A stretch of 64,000 nt of DNA from Annulohypoxylon bovei var. microspora (lineage: Eukaryota; Ascomycota; Sordariomycetes; Xylariales; Hypoxylaceae): positions 78,196 through 142,195 of the forward strand of contig MU405315.1 of NCBI GenBank assembly GCA_022836615.1, read 5' to 3'. The notes below the pieces were generated by a model. The model was not told the origin of the DNA. It did not search any database and was given only the letters and a program-made list of their open reading frames with translations. The position numbers were made by a program, and so were the translations under genes. The number at the start of each line of letters is the position of its first letter. Position 1 is the first letter of the stretch. Positions 1 through 9,436 of this stretch are shown here, one piece after another.

Positions 1-2
1 CT

Positions 3-1784
3 GAATTCATCTTACCCGAAATATCATTTGATGAAATTGTCTTAAACGGGTCGAGACGCTCATTCGTAGTCACGTCCGTGAATGGTAGAACGGACTGTGT
101 TGCGAAATATGCCCCCGGCTCTACAATTGTCGAGTTTTCTAACGATGAAGCAAAGAGTACTGGCGGCAAGCTGGAAGTCAGCTCGCTCCCAGCTATGCAG
201 CGTCAAATAGTAGAGCTTAACGAATTCTTCTACGACTTTGATGTTGAGTTTGAAGGATATACGACGCCGACTTATTCATGTGGAATCGTCATACATGGAA
301 GCCATGGGACGGGGAAATCAATGCTGCTTGATCACATTGCTTCCACGACCTGGGGTAGAGTTATTCGGTTAGGTTATAATGACAAGTCATCAGCCATTCA
401 GACTCATTTTAAAACAGCGCTCGAGCAGCGCAGTCCAACCATTATTTTAATCGACGATATTACGAAGCTAATAGGAAAGGATCAATCAAATCGCCAGGTC
501 ATGGTTGAGACTATCGGCGAGGGGCTTGATGCCTTAGCGAATAAGGCGGCCCAACAGAATAGGAGGCCACATGTCCTAGTAGTTGCTACCTGTCTCGACT
601 ATATGAACGATATTCCCTATGCCCTTCAACGCCCAGGTCGATTCGAGGAGCACATCACTCTTCCTGTTCCGGATGCACAAGGTCGGAAAGAGATCATCAA
701 GTACCACAAGCCAACCTTTGCTACTAACGTATTTGACATATATATATCGGACCTTGCTGACCGTACGCACGCGTACACCGGTGCTGATCTACGCAAAGTC
801 CTCTTCCGGGCTACCAAGGCATGGAGGAAACGTGTGGGACAACCCTCTAAGAAGCACCCCTTAGTGTGGGACGATGTTGTGAAGGGACTTCAGGAAGTGC
901 GTCCTACTGCTATGCACGACATAAACCTCAAGCCACCCACCGTGCGCTGGAGAAATATTGGTGGTTACAGAGAGGTCAAAGCTGCGCTTCAGAGAGTGCT
1001 TCGACGTCCTACGGTAAGTCTCTCGTCTCCAACCTCAACCTAACGCAGGTAGATTTACTAACAGCAATCTAAAACTCAGGGTCCTCGCGCAGGGATGTCG
1101 AAACCGCCAAAGGGCATACTCCTCTACGGCCCTCCCGGCTGCTCCAAGACCATGATGGCCCAGGCCATGGCCACGGAGTCGGACTTCAACTTCTTCGCCG
1201 TCAAGGGCGGCGAGCTGCTAAACATGTACGTGGGCGAGACCGAGCGATCGATCCGCAACCTGTTCAAGCGCGCCCGCGAGGCCAGCCCCAGCATCATATT
1301 CTTCGACGAGTTCGAGTCGATCGCGGGCTCCCGATCGGGCACAAGCGGCGGCGGCGTGCAGGCCCTCACCACGCTGCTGACGGAGATGGACGGGTTCGAG
1401 CAGATCGGCGAGGTCTTCGTCCTCGCGGCCACCAACAAGCCCGAGCTCCTGGACTCGGCGCTGCGCCGCCCCGGCCGCTTCGACGAGCTGATCTACGTGC
1501 CGCTGCCGGACGTCCAGGCGCGCGGGGATATCATCATAAATAAAGCCTGCGATCTCGGCTTCGTGAGGGACGGGAGCATGAACGTAGACGAGCTGGTGCG
1601 CCGCACGGAGGGGTACTCGGGCGCGGAGGTCGCGCGGATCTGCGACAAGGCGTTTTGGGACGCGGAGGATGAGGTGGGGTCTGTCATGAAGTTTTTGCTC
1701 AGGGCGATTGAGAAGACGCCGAGGCTGGTCACGAGCGATATGCTGGAGCATTATAGGGAGTGGGGACAGCGGTTTAGGTCGTAG
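3..1784 (+). CDS. Afg2/Cdc48-type double AAA ATPase, 5' partial
   Basis: Hexameric-type AAA+ ATPase with two tandem AAA modules. The frame is open from base 3 with no start codon, so the N-terminal domain lies outside the window. Exon 1 ends at 1013 (GTAAGT donor) and exon 2 starts at 1080 after CTCAG; the splice is in phase 0 and restores the linker into the second module. Module 1 has Walker A GSHGTGKS (about 297-320), a Walker B reading IILIDD (from about 438) and the sensor/arginine-finger segment RPGRFEE. Module 2 has Walker A GPPGCSKT (about 1128-1151), Walker B IIFFDE (about 1290-1310) and RRPGRFDE. The Cys-Ser-Lys-Thr Walker A is typical of Afg2/Drg1/SPATA5, which release shuttling factors from pre-60S ribosomes; a close Cdc48 paralogue is the alternative. 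Module 1 has Asp where the Walker B Glu is expected. Exon 2 is clearly more GC-rich than exon 1. Confidence 0.85.
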
Positions 1785-2079
1785 GCATCTAAGTAACACT
1801 GGGTATAATAATATGTCAAGAAGTACTTGGATTTGATTAGGCGTATGATATAAGTCATCTTAGGTACTCGATGAATGACTACTTGTGACGCTGATGTGCA
1901 ATATTAAAGGTTCTTAGGTATATTTAATTATGTGTAAACTATACCACTACCTACTATACGTATGACTCTGAACTTCTCCAAGCTGGTTCAGATTCTTAGG
2001 GAGAAAAAAAGAAGAAGAAAAGCTTGCGATTCCAATACAAGAATATCTAAAATCTTAGGTGTTGGAGGCAAAAATATAA

Positions 2080-2153
2080 TGATTTCGTCCAGGCTCGAAC
2101 TGGAGACCTTCAGTGTGTTAGACTGACGTGATAACCAACTACACCACGAAACC
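2080..2153 (-). tRNA. tRNA-Val (anticodon AAC)
   Basis: Read on the minus strand this is a 74-nt cloverleaf. The acceptor stem GGTTTCG pairs with CGAAATC (one G-U) and is followed by discriminator A. A box-A-like GTGTAGTTGG and box-B AGTTCGAGCC are present. The anticodon arm is TCAGT-CTAACAC-ACTGA with AAC at the centre, so it decodes valine GUU/GUC/GUA. There is no intron. A run of five T follows on the minus strand (near 2070-2075), a Pol III terminator. The sequence closely resembles the yeast tRNA-Val(AAC) pattern. Confidence 0.95.
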
Positions 2154-2735
2154 GCGGATTGATGATAAGCTGCGGGTTAAAGCAAATCATATATTGGAGA
2201 ATTATTAGCCTCCGGTTTGGCAGCTTGAGTGGTGGGTCCACACGGCGACATCTCGGGAAAAGATATTACGTGTACAGTCCATAATATTTCCCCTCCTTTT
2301 GTAAGGGGAGAAAGGATATCAATTTTATTGACATGTTGACGATGTATGCCAGTGTTGCGCCCTCCGAGGTGGAAGCCGCAAGTCTAGGACTTGCCGTTCA
2401 TTTATGTAAGAATCATTCGTTGTTGTTCCGGTTATCGCGTGCTACGTACCTACCTACTCGTAAATAGGTACATGTGTTTGTAGAAGGTGGAGTAGAGTAG
2501 TAAATCGTAAATTCGTAAAGAGCGAAGGTTGCCGGCTTGTACGTGCATAGTATCAGAATAGAAGTACAAAATATATTGGATTCTCCTAATTTCAACTCAT
2601 GTTAATCCCCGAACAATTTCATTGGCACTTTGAATTTCTTCATATGTGAAGTTACTCTCGTTTGCTTGAAAATTTCATCTTAAGTTAATAATTAAGATTT
2701 AAGAAGAGGGATTCAATTAGACTAAATTGGCCGTT
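2154..2735. other. Intergenic, no gene seen
   Basis: This is A+T-rich spacer between tRNA-Val and the decarboxylase gene. It has only short unsupported frames. The 3' half must hold the promoter of the decarboxylase; no distinctive element was recognised. Confidence 0.6.
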
Positions 2736-4363
2736 ATGGACTCTAAGCAATTCAAAGAAGCGGCCATCTCGACCATTGATGATAGTAGGTGTTGTCTTCC
2801 AGGGGTTCAGACGGCCACTATTAAACTAATCTGTTATAGTTGTCAAATACTATGATACCATCGAGGAGCGTCGTGTCGTATCAAATGTTGAACCGGGATA
2901 CTTGAGAAAACTCTTGCCCGAAGAGGCGCCTCAGAATGGAGAGCCCTGGGCCGATATCCAGAAAGACTTGGAAGCCAAGATCGTTCCCGGCTTAACGCAT
3001 TGGTCCGTACCATTTTATCTCTAATTATTTAGACATTTCAGAAGGATATATAAGGTGTTAACAGATATATAGGCAGTCACCAAACTTCTTAGCCTGGTTC
3101 CCCTCTTCTAGCAGCTTCCCGGCCATGCTCGGAGAAATGTATTCGACGGCCTTCACCGGCGCCGCCTTCAACTGGATCTGCAGCCCGGCCGTCACCGAGC
3201 TCGAGACCATCGTGCTGGACTGGCTAGCCAAAGCCTTCGGGTTGCCCCCGTGCTATCTCTCCACGGGTCCCACCAACGGCGGCGGCGTCATCCACGGCAC
3301 CGCCTCCGAGGCCATCGCCACCGTCCTCGTCGCGGCTCGAGACAAGTACCTGCGAGAAGCCACCTCCCACATCACCGACGAAGAGGAGCGCGAGGACGCC
3401 ATCGCGATCCGCCGCAGCAAGCTCGTCGCACTCGGCAGCGCGGCAACCCACAGCGCCACAAAGAAAGCCGCGCAGATCGCCGGCGTCCGATTCCGCACCG
3501 TCCCCGTGCACGCCGAGGACGGGTACCGGATGACGGGCTCCGAGCTGGGCCGCGTCGTGCGGGAGCTGCGCGCCAGGGGCCTCGAGCCCTTCTACCTGAC
3601 GGCCACGCTCGGGACGACGGACACCTGCGCGGTCGACGACATGGACGGCATCGCGTCCGTCCTTGCGGAGCTGGCGCCGCCGGGCGCGGGCGAGATCTGG
3701 GTGCACGTGGACGCGGCGTACGCGGGGGCCGCGCTCATCTGCCCGGAGTACCAGCACCTCGCGGCGCAGTTCGCGCGGTTCCACAGCTACAACACGAACC
3801 TGCACAAGTGGCTGCTCGTCAACTTCGACTGCAGCGCCGTCTGGGTGCGCGACAGAACGCACCTGACGGACGCGCTGAGCGTCTCGCTCGCCATCCTAAA
3901 AAACCAGCACACCGACTCCGGCCTCGTCACCGACTACCGCGACTGGCAGATCCCCTTCGGCCGCCGCTTCCGCTCCCTCAAGGTCTGGTTCGTCGTCCGC
4001 AGCTACGGCGTCCAGGGCCTGCGCGCGCACGTCAGGAAGCACATGGCGCTCGCGGAGACCTTCGCGGCGCTTGTAAAGGCCAGGCCGGATCTGTTCGAGA
4101 TCGTGACGGGCCCGAGGTTCGCGCTGACGGTTTTCAAGGCCACGGCTAAGCCGGGAAGCACGCTGGAGGAGCAGAATGGGTTGACGAAGAAGGTGTACGA
4201 TCGTGTGGTGGAGGAGGGCCGCATCTTCTTGTCGAGCACCGTTGTCGGTGGCGTGTTTGCCATCAGGCATAATCCCGCCACGCCGTTGGTGGAGGAACAT
4301 CATGTTAAGAAGCATTTCGAGATACTAGCCGAGGCGGCCGAGAAGGTGCTTGCTGAAGCATAG
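2736..4363 (+). CDS. Aromatic-L-amino-acid decarboxylase-type PLP enzyme
   Basis: Group II PLP-dependent decarboxylase (DOPA/tryptophan decarboxylase type), expected to convert an aromatic L-amino acid to its amine and CO2 in the cytosol. Three exons, 2736-2784, 2840-3002 and 3073-4363, give 500 aa, the usual family length. The N-terminus carries the family block around VVSNVEPGYLRKLLP and LTHWQSPNF, then SSSFPAMLGEMYS and FNWICSPAVTELE. The PLP lysine is in NLHKWLLVNFDCS (Lys316 of the model). HVDAAYAGAALICPE is the cofactor-binding Asp-Ala segment. The substrate (Trp, Tyr, DOPA or 5-HTP) cannot be fixed from sequence alone. No biosynthetic partner gene lies next to it. Exon 3 is very GC-rich until its last 250 bases, which leaves long meaningless open frames on the other strand. 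Confidence 0.9.
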
Positions 4364-4767
4364 ATGGTCAGATATTAGAAAATAATACACTTATATGCGA
4401 TGAGCCATAGCATGATTCAACTTGATATTGGTTTCATTAATTCATTGCTCATTAGTTCGTGAAATTCAAGTGATATAGCTACTCCACGACACCCAATGCC
4501 GCTGATGTTGATGGTTTGCGATTGCTGCCCCGTTTTCGATGCAGGCTCTTATATAAGTAAATGACCATAATCCCGTCATTGAAATGTTGCCTTACTCCCT
4601 GCTTAATCCCAATGTTTCCAAGAGTCTCTCATGCTATTCGCCATGCACCACCTTATCTGCAATGATGCTCCCTATGAAGTATACTCAATAGAAAAAGAAG
4701 CGGAATGTGTTTGGTATAAGTAGATAGGTAGTAATGATGTTATGCCGTGTCTTCAAGAAATCATCAA
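4364..4767. other. Convergent intergenic spacer
   Basis: About 400 bp between the 3' ends of the decarboxylase and the minus-strand membrane-protein gene. It must hold both polyadenylation regions. No other feature was seen. Confidence 0.5.
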
Positions 4768-5349
4768 TTACCAGGAATCGCGACGTCCTCTTCCGCTGTG
4801 ATATTGATAGTCTCGATCTTGGTATTTTTGGCCGTCATCGTATCCTCTGTCATACCGAGATTGTTCGTAGTACGGGTCATCTTCGATATACCTGGGATCT
4901 TCATGCCGGTCGATATCTACGGATCGACCACGATCGCGACGGCTCCTCCTCCCTCTCTCGAGGTCCACCGTGTCTTTAGCTGCGCTCCGTTCGCTACCTC
5001 GGTCGCTTCTGCCGGCATGGCTACTCCGCCTATCTTTGCTGCTCTGGCTCTGGGTCTGGCTGTCTCTGTCCTCGGCGGTCGGATCGAAGGTGCCGTCGCG
5101 GATCTGCTGTCCCTTTCTACGGCGGCGGCGGTCTTCTCTTTCCTGTTCTTCCTTATCCTTGCGCTCTTCGCGCTTCTTGACTTGCTTCTCTATGTCCCAG
5201 GCTAGTCCGATGCCAAGCATGCCTAGAACTATAGGCCCGGTCCAGTCGAAAGGGTGCTCCTTTTCAAGCTCTTTGCGCGCGGAGCGGTGTTCCGGGTGTG
5301 CCCGTGAGGGCATATAGTTGCGCGGGTTGGCGGGGGCGAGTTTTCCCAT
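4768..5349 (-). CDS. Small membrane protein with charged Arg/Asp/Ser tail
   Basis: A 193-aa protein of unknown function, starting at the first ATG in frame (5349; the open frame continues a further 16 codons upstream but without ATG). Residues 1-30 are Pro/Arg-rich and basic. Around residues 33-52 an FDWTGP motif leads into one hydrophobic segment (IVLGMLGIGLAW), a likely single membrane span. It is followed by a KKREERKDKEEQERED helix and then about 120 residues of low-complexity Arg/Asp/Ser/Tyr sequence with RS and DR dipeptides. The hydrophobic segment plus charged coil is the part most likely to be conserved. Location (ER or mitochondrial outer membrane) is a guess. An upstream non-coding or tiny coding exon is possible. 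Confidence 0.65.
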   Translation of the reverse strand: MGKLAPANPRNYMPSRAHPEHRSARKELEKEHPFDWTGPIVLGMLGIGLAWDIEKQVKKREERKDKEEQEREDRRRRRKGQQIRDGTFDPTAEDRDSQTQSQSSKDRRSSHAGRSDRGSERSAAKDTVDLERGRRSRRDRGRSVDIDRHEDPRYIEDDPYYEQSRYDRGYDDGQKYQDRDYQYHSGRGRRDSW

Positions 5350-7272
5350 TTCTGGTCTTGCGGCTTGATAGTACTTCGAATATGTGAGATAAGTCAAGTG
5401 AGTGTATAATCACTTAGTCTTAGCTTTTTAAGAATATGATATGGATAGAATAAATATATGTTGTTATTTAGCTGTATGTAATACCTAGAAGGATGTAAAT
5501 ACAATTGTGGGTTGACGGACTTGCCCCAAATTATATACCTGGATACCTATATGCCGACTGACGATGAGATCGTGATACAAGCGAGGGTAAGTGATCTGAC
5601 GGGTACGCGTAGAACATGACAGAAGCCCAAGCCCAAGCAAACCTCATTGGCATATGTAGGCCGTCCCTAGTATGATGTACGTGTACATTTCGGGATAGCA
5701 TGATCGAATCAATTTGGTGCGGCGCTTTTCGATGAGGGAATTGGACGGCACCTTGCGAAAGATCTCAGGATCAGGGGTCGAGACGATTACTCTGAGAGTA
5801 TGATGTCATTTCCGACCTCCGGAAACACAGAAGAGGCACATCGTTGTGGATGCCCTAATCTCGATTCGGTTTGGCGTCTTCCCGTCACTCGAAACTAGAC
5901 CCGCAGCATTTCCCGGCATTCATTCATCAGAGCTCAACTTATGACGATGACAACTTTAGTAAGAGAAACGTCGTCAACCAACAGCTGTCTGATACCCTGT
6001 CATCGTGTAGTACCTAATACTCGAATAACGGATACCCGTCAAACCACATGACCTATCACCGCTTCCATCCCGGAACAGCGTGTTCATGTTTGTGAAGCGA
6101 AAGTCATGCGGGATTCAAACAGACAAGCACAACATTCGAAGCTGGAATTCGAGGCTAGTTAGCTGAATGGCATATACATAAATTGCAACAACGTACGACC
6201 TAGAAGGTCACATACATATGTTGCTCGACATCTTAATGCCAGACGAACGAATGGCGATGGAGATAATTTGATTGAGCTCACCCATACAGGGAATGGCAGC
6301 CCGGCTACCTGCTGAAGCCAGCATCGTTTCTCTATAATACCGGGCGACGTCGAATCAAGTTTGCCTTTTAACTGCTCACAAAGTTCGAGGCGTCAAGGTG
6401 ATGCCTTGTGCAATCTTCCGAATTATCGAATTTGACCATCAGCGGAATCTCGCCTGAGAGCATGTAGTCCGGTACATGACATTCGGTGGTAAGAGTTCGT
6501 GGTTCTAGCTCCATGTCTTTCGTTTCCTTTTGAGAATTTTGTTTCTTTGAGCGTCGAGTTTATCCACATCGAAATTTGATGCGTCGAAGAAGTCAAGGTA
6601 TTCTGAACACATTTTTGTGCGCCTGATGTGGCACAAGGGTATTTAAGAGGCTCTTTGAATCGACGACATCATGATTTGTAGGGTAAAGTTTCCTCTAATT
6701 GCTCTATTGTTATGTTGTGACTTGAAACTTGCGTACAAGATTGGTCATTCTATCGTCATTTGGTGGCGTCCCCCAATTACATGGTTTGATGGGGAAATGA
6801 CCTCCTAAGTTAGAATGTTTTGGAGTCTCAATCTTGCCTCCCTCTTATCGCAAGTGCAAACTTAAATGAGCCGGTATCTCCAAGTTCATCTATCGTCTAT
6901 TGCCCCGAAAGCCCCAGGCAATTAGCGGAAGAGTACCAACTTCGTACAATGTCACTGTGGCAAGCAGAATAACAAAGCTGAAAAAAAAAAAACTGATGGT
7001 CACCGAAAAAGCCGAATAAGTGTCAAAGACTAAAGAAGGAAGCACCCTTTTAAAATAATTTCAACTTATTATGTAAAATACAATCTGTTTGTTCTTCTTC
7101 AACGTTGTAGATAAGTTACCTACCGTGGTGACCCCCTTTTTATTTTCCTACCGCTACCGATTTTTACAATTTAAGTTCATTACCCCCTTTTGACCTCCTG
7201 AACATACTTAAGAACCCTATGTAATAAGACAGAACTTTTGTTTTATAATTTTATAAATTCAAACCCATCTTT
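5350..7272. other. Intergenic, 1.9 kb, no gene recognised
   Basis: Both strands contain only short frames with no family I know. There is a homopolymer A run near 6980 and A+T-rich sequence toward 7260. It probably contains promoter sequence for the minus-strand gene ending at 5349 and 3' sequence for the small gene at 7273. Confidence 0.5.
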
Positions 7273-7530
7273 TTACCATGTCTCATTTTCGTCATATTCA
7301 ACCACAGACTCACTGCTGGGAGTGTTAGCCCTGCTTCTCTTTTTTCTCTTGGCTAAACAGTCAGCACACTTCGTAAAGAAGTGACCAGGTAGTGATCGAG
7401 TTAACTTTCCACACCCGCCGAACCCGACCGATTCTGCCTCATGGCACGGGTACCGGCGCATGACGATAGGCTCGCCTACATCGTGCTGGCCCAGCGTGCA
7501 GAACCAGATATTAACTCCCTCTTTACACAT
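7273..7530 (-). CDS. Small Cys-rich hypothetical protein
   Basis: An intronless 85-aa frame with an ATG start. It begins MCKEGVNIWFC and has six cysteines, two of them in a C-x2-C pair (TKCADC), with His residues nearby, followed by a basic KRKKRSR stretch and an acidic tail. Many fungal genomes encode small proteins that start MCK... and carry spaced Cys/His, probably zinc-binding, and this one resembles them in layout. The function is unknown. The Cys spacing and clean start favour a real gene over chance. Confidence 0.45.
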   Translation of the reverse strand: MCKEGVNIWFCTLGQHDVGEPIVMRRYPCHEAESVGFGGCGKLTRSLPGHFFTKCADCLAKRKKRSRANTPSSESVVEYDENETW

Positions 7531-7977
7531 GGTTGCTTTTGTTCTTGTTGACGTTCTTGGGTTTTTAGTTGAGATTGTAGTGTTGTTTAACTGTGTAGTA
7601 GTTGAGTAGGGGTTGGGTGAGTAATGATTTGATTTTCTGGAATCTTCATTGACGAGTCATGCATGTCTTGGTTATATGGCAGGCGGGACGGCTGTCAACG
7701 ACGGCGCTGTTGGGGAACAAGGAGGTTGTTCGGGACATATGACTATGTTGGCCAACTCCGACCGAGTACATAGGGGTAGGACGTAGAAGAACATATATCA
7801 CTGTTTCGGAACTGTTGTTCCTTCTACCGTCTAGGATAGGTACATAGGTAAGGAAACAATGAACTTGCTACTGGTATATTGTTCTATTTTACACTATCTT
7901 TCAGCATACAGATGTATGGACTTGAAATCCGTACCTTCGTCATGTCTCATCCATATCCTCGCTGCTCATATACTCGT
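7531..7977. other. Intergenic spacer
   Basis: About 450 bp between two minus-strand genes. It should contain the promoter of the small Cys-rich gene and the 3' end of the SGNH hydrolase gene. A short stretch of the dispersed AGGTA-type motif occurs near 7838-7855. Confidence 0.5.
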
Positions 7978-8801
7978 TCAATTCGGTGTCGTATCATTAC
8001 TAGTCGTATTCGAATTGACAATCCACGTCAACAGCGGACTTAAACCACCGACTATCTGCTCCTCGCCATCGTCGTTGGGGTAGATGCCATCTTTCAGGAG
8101 TGTGTTAGGAAACGGGTATATATCGTTGACGTAAATAGGTGACTCCGTCTTATTCTGCTCCCGAGCCCAGCCCGGAATCATATCGTTGAGATTATTCACT
8201 GGCGCCATGTTCGCTGGTAGTGGGACTATCGTGTTTACCTGAAGATTACTGTTAAGCGGCGAGAAGGGGCCCACGAAGAATAAGATAGGTTATATCATAC
8301 GATGACCTTCATGTACTCGTTGTACTGCCTCATGGTCTTTACCATATTTGTATAAGCCTCCACGACGTCCTCTAGCCGCCGGCCCTTAGCGATGTCGTCT
8401 GTACCTAACATGAACGTCACAATGTCCGGCTTAGTATCGTTGACCCATCCCTCAATATGATCGTACGCAATGTCAATGGCGAGGTACCCCGAATGCCCTT
8501 CGTGGTGCTGCTTGGAAAAATCATCGTCCGTCGTATCGCACTTCTGGGTATTATTGACGGACCCGACGAACTCGATCCTATCCGTTACGTTATTTGCCTT
8601 TAGATCGTCCCACAGCTTTGCTCGCCAGCAGGTAAGTTCGGTTAGGCTATCTCCCAGCGGCACTTTTAGACTGTATGTTAGGACTATGTCTAGTTACCCG
8701 AGATAAGAGACCGCAAATTGAACCTCACTGATCTTCAGTTTCGCCTGAGCGAACGTCGTGCCTATCAAGCAAGTCCCTGCTAGCAATACCCTAAGCTTCA
8801 T
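7978..8801 (-). CDS. Secreted CE3-like SGNH/GDSL hydrolase with altered active site
   Basis: Three exons on the minus strand, 8801-8729, 8662-8301 and 8238-7978, give 231 aa, the usual length of carbohydrate esterase family 3 (acetyl-xylan-esterase-like). Both introns (66 and 62 bp) were placed because they restore the family text: KLKI-MPLGDS across the first and MKVI-VNTIVPLP across the second. Residues 1-18 (MKLRVLLAGTCLIGTTFA) form a signal peptide. Block I is GDSLTE with nucleophile Ser30; block II is HEGHSGY. Two catalytic positions deviate: the block III GTND is GTDD (Asp113 for Asn), and the block V DxxH reads DGIYPND, with Tyr198 where the catalytic His belongs. There are several Asn-linked glycosylation sites. 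It may be a secreted pseudoenzyme. Confidence 0.8.
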
Positions 8802-9436
8802 GGTTGCAATTCTCTGTCGAAGACTACTGTGTTAGGTTTTGGTGAACATGTGAGATATAGCAATAATAAGGAGAGAGACACAGGAATTTAAATTTAAGAT
8901 TAATAATAGCCAAGAGTGTCACTTTTTTTTCTTCTCCTTTTTGCTACAGCAACTTTGATCAGCGGCTCGAGAAGCATCTTGCTGCGGATTTCTACCGCAT
9001 TAAGATTTCCGAACTACCAAACTGGCAATGATATTCGGCTTCTGTTCTTTATTAGAATCATAAATTGACTGTTAATGGCTTGAGTACGTGCGGGGTAGGA
9101 CAGGTATTTAGATGAAGGTAACCGAGAGGGAGTGCTGCGAGGATATGCTTATATAGCCTGAAAGAGAAAGCGGCCACTGGAAGATATTACAACAGGGTGC
9201 TTTAGTGAGGATATAGGTTTGAAGGTGTCCTTCTTACTACCTACCCAGGTACAATGTTAACCACTCCATTGGGAGTTGCCGAGTGTTCTGTGTCGTATAT
9301 ACGAGACAAAACGCAAAGTCTATGCCTCGCTGCTCATAGATTATCACGGACAGGATATGTAATGATATCATGTGATTTTCATATGCGTTGATATGTACAG
9401 CGGCGGTTTATTACAGATTACCCTTATTATTAATGT
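8802..9436. other. Intergenic spacer
   Basis: About 635 bp holding the promoter of the SGNH hydrolase gene and the 3' flank of NTE1. Nothing else was recognised. Confidence 0.5.

Noticed and set aside
3250..4149. Long Arg/Pro-rich plus-strand frame over the decarboxylase, and a 212-codon antisense frame
   Set aside because: Both are by-products of GC-rich codon use in the real gene; they have no domain and a composition typical of shadows.
4747..5205. 152-codon plus-strand hydrophobic frame opposite the small membrane protein gene
   Set aside because: It reads the complement of Arg/Asp-rich codons as Leu/Val/Ser. The minus-strand protein with its FDWTGP-membrane block is the better model.
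8239..8300. Frameshift making the SGNH hydrolase a pseudogene
   Set aside because: A 62-bp intron with GTATGA donor and TTCAG acceptor restores the family sequence in phase, so no frameshift is needed.
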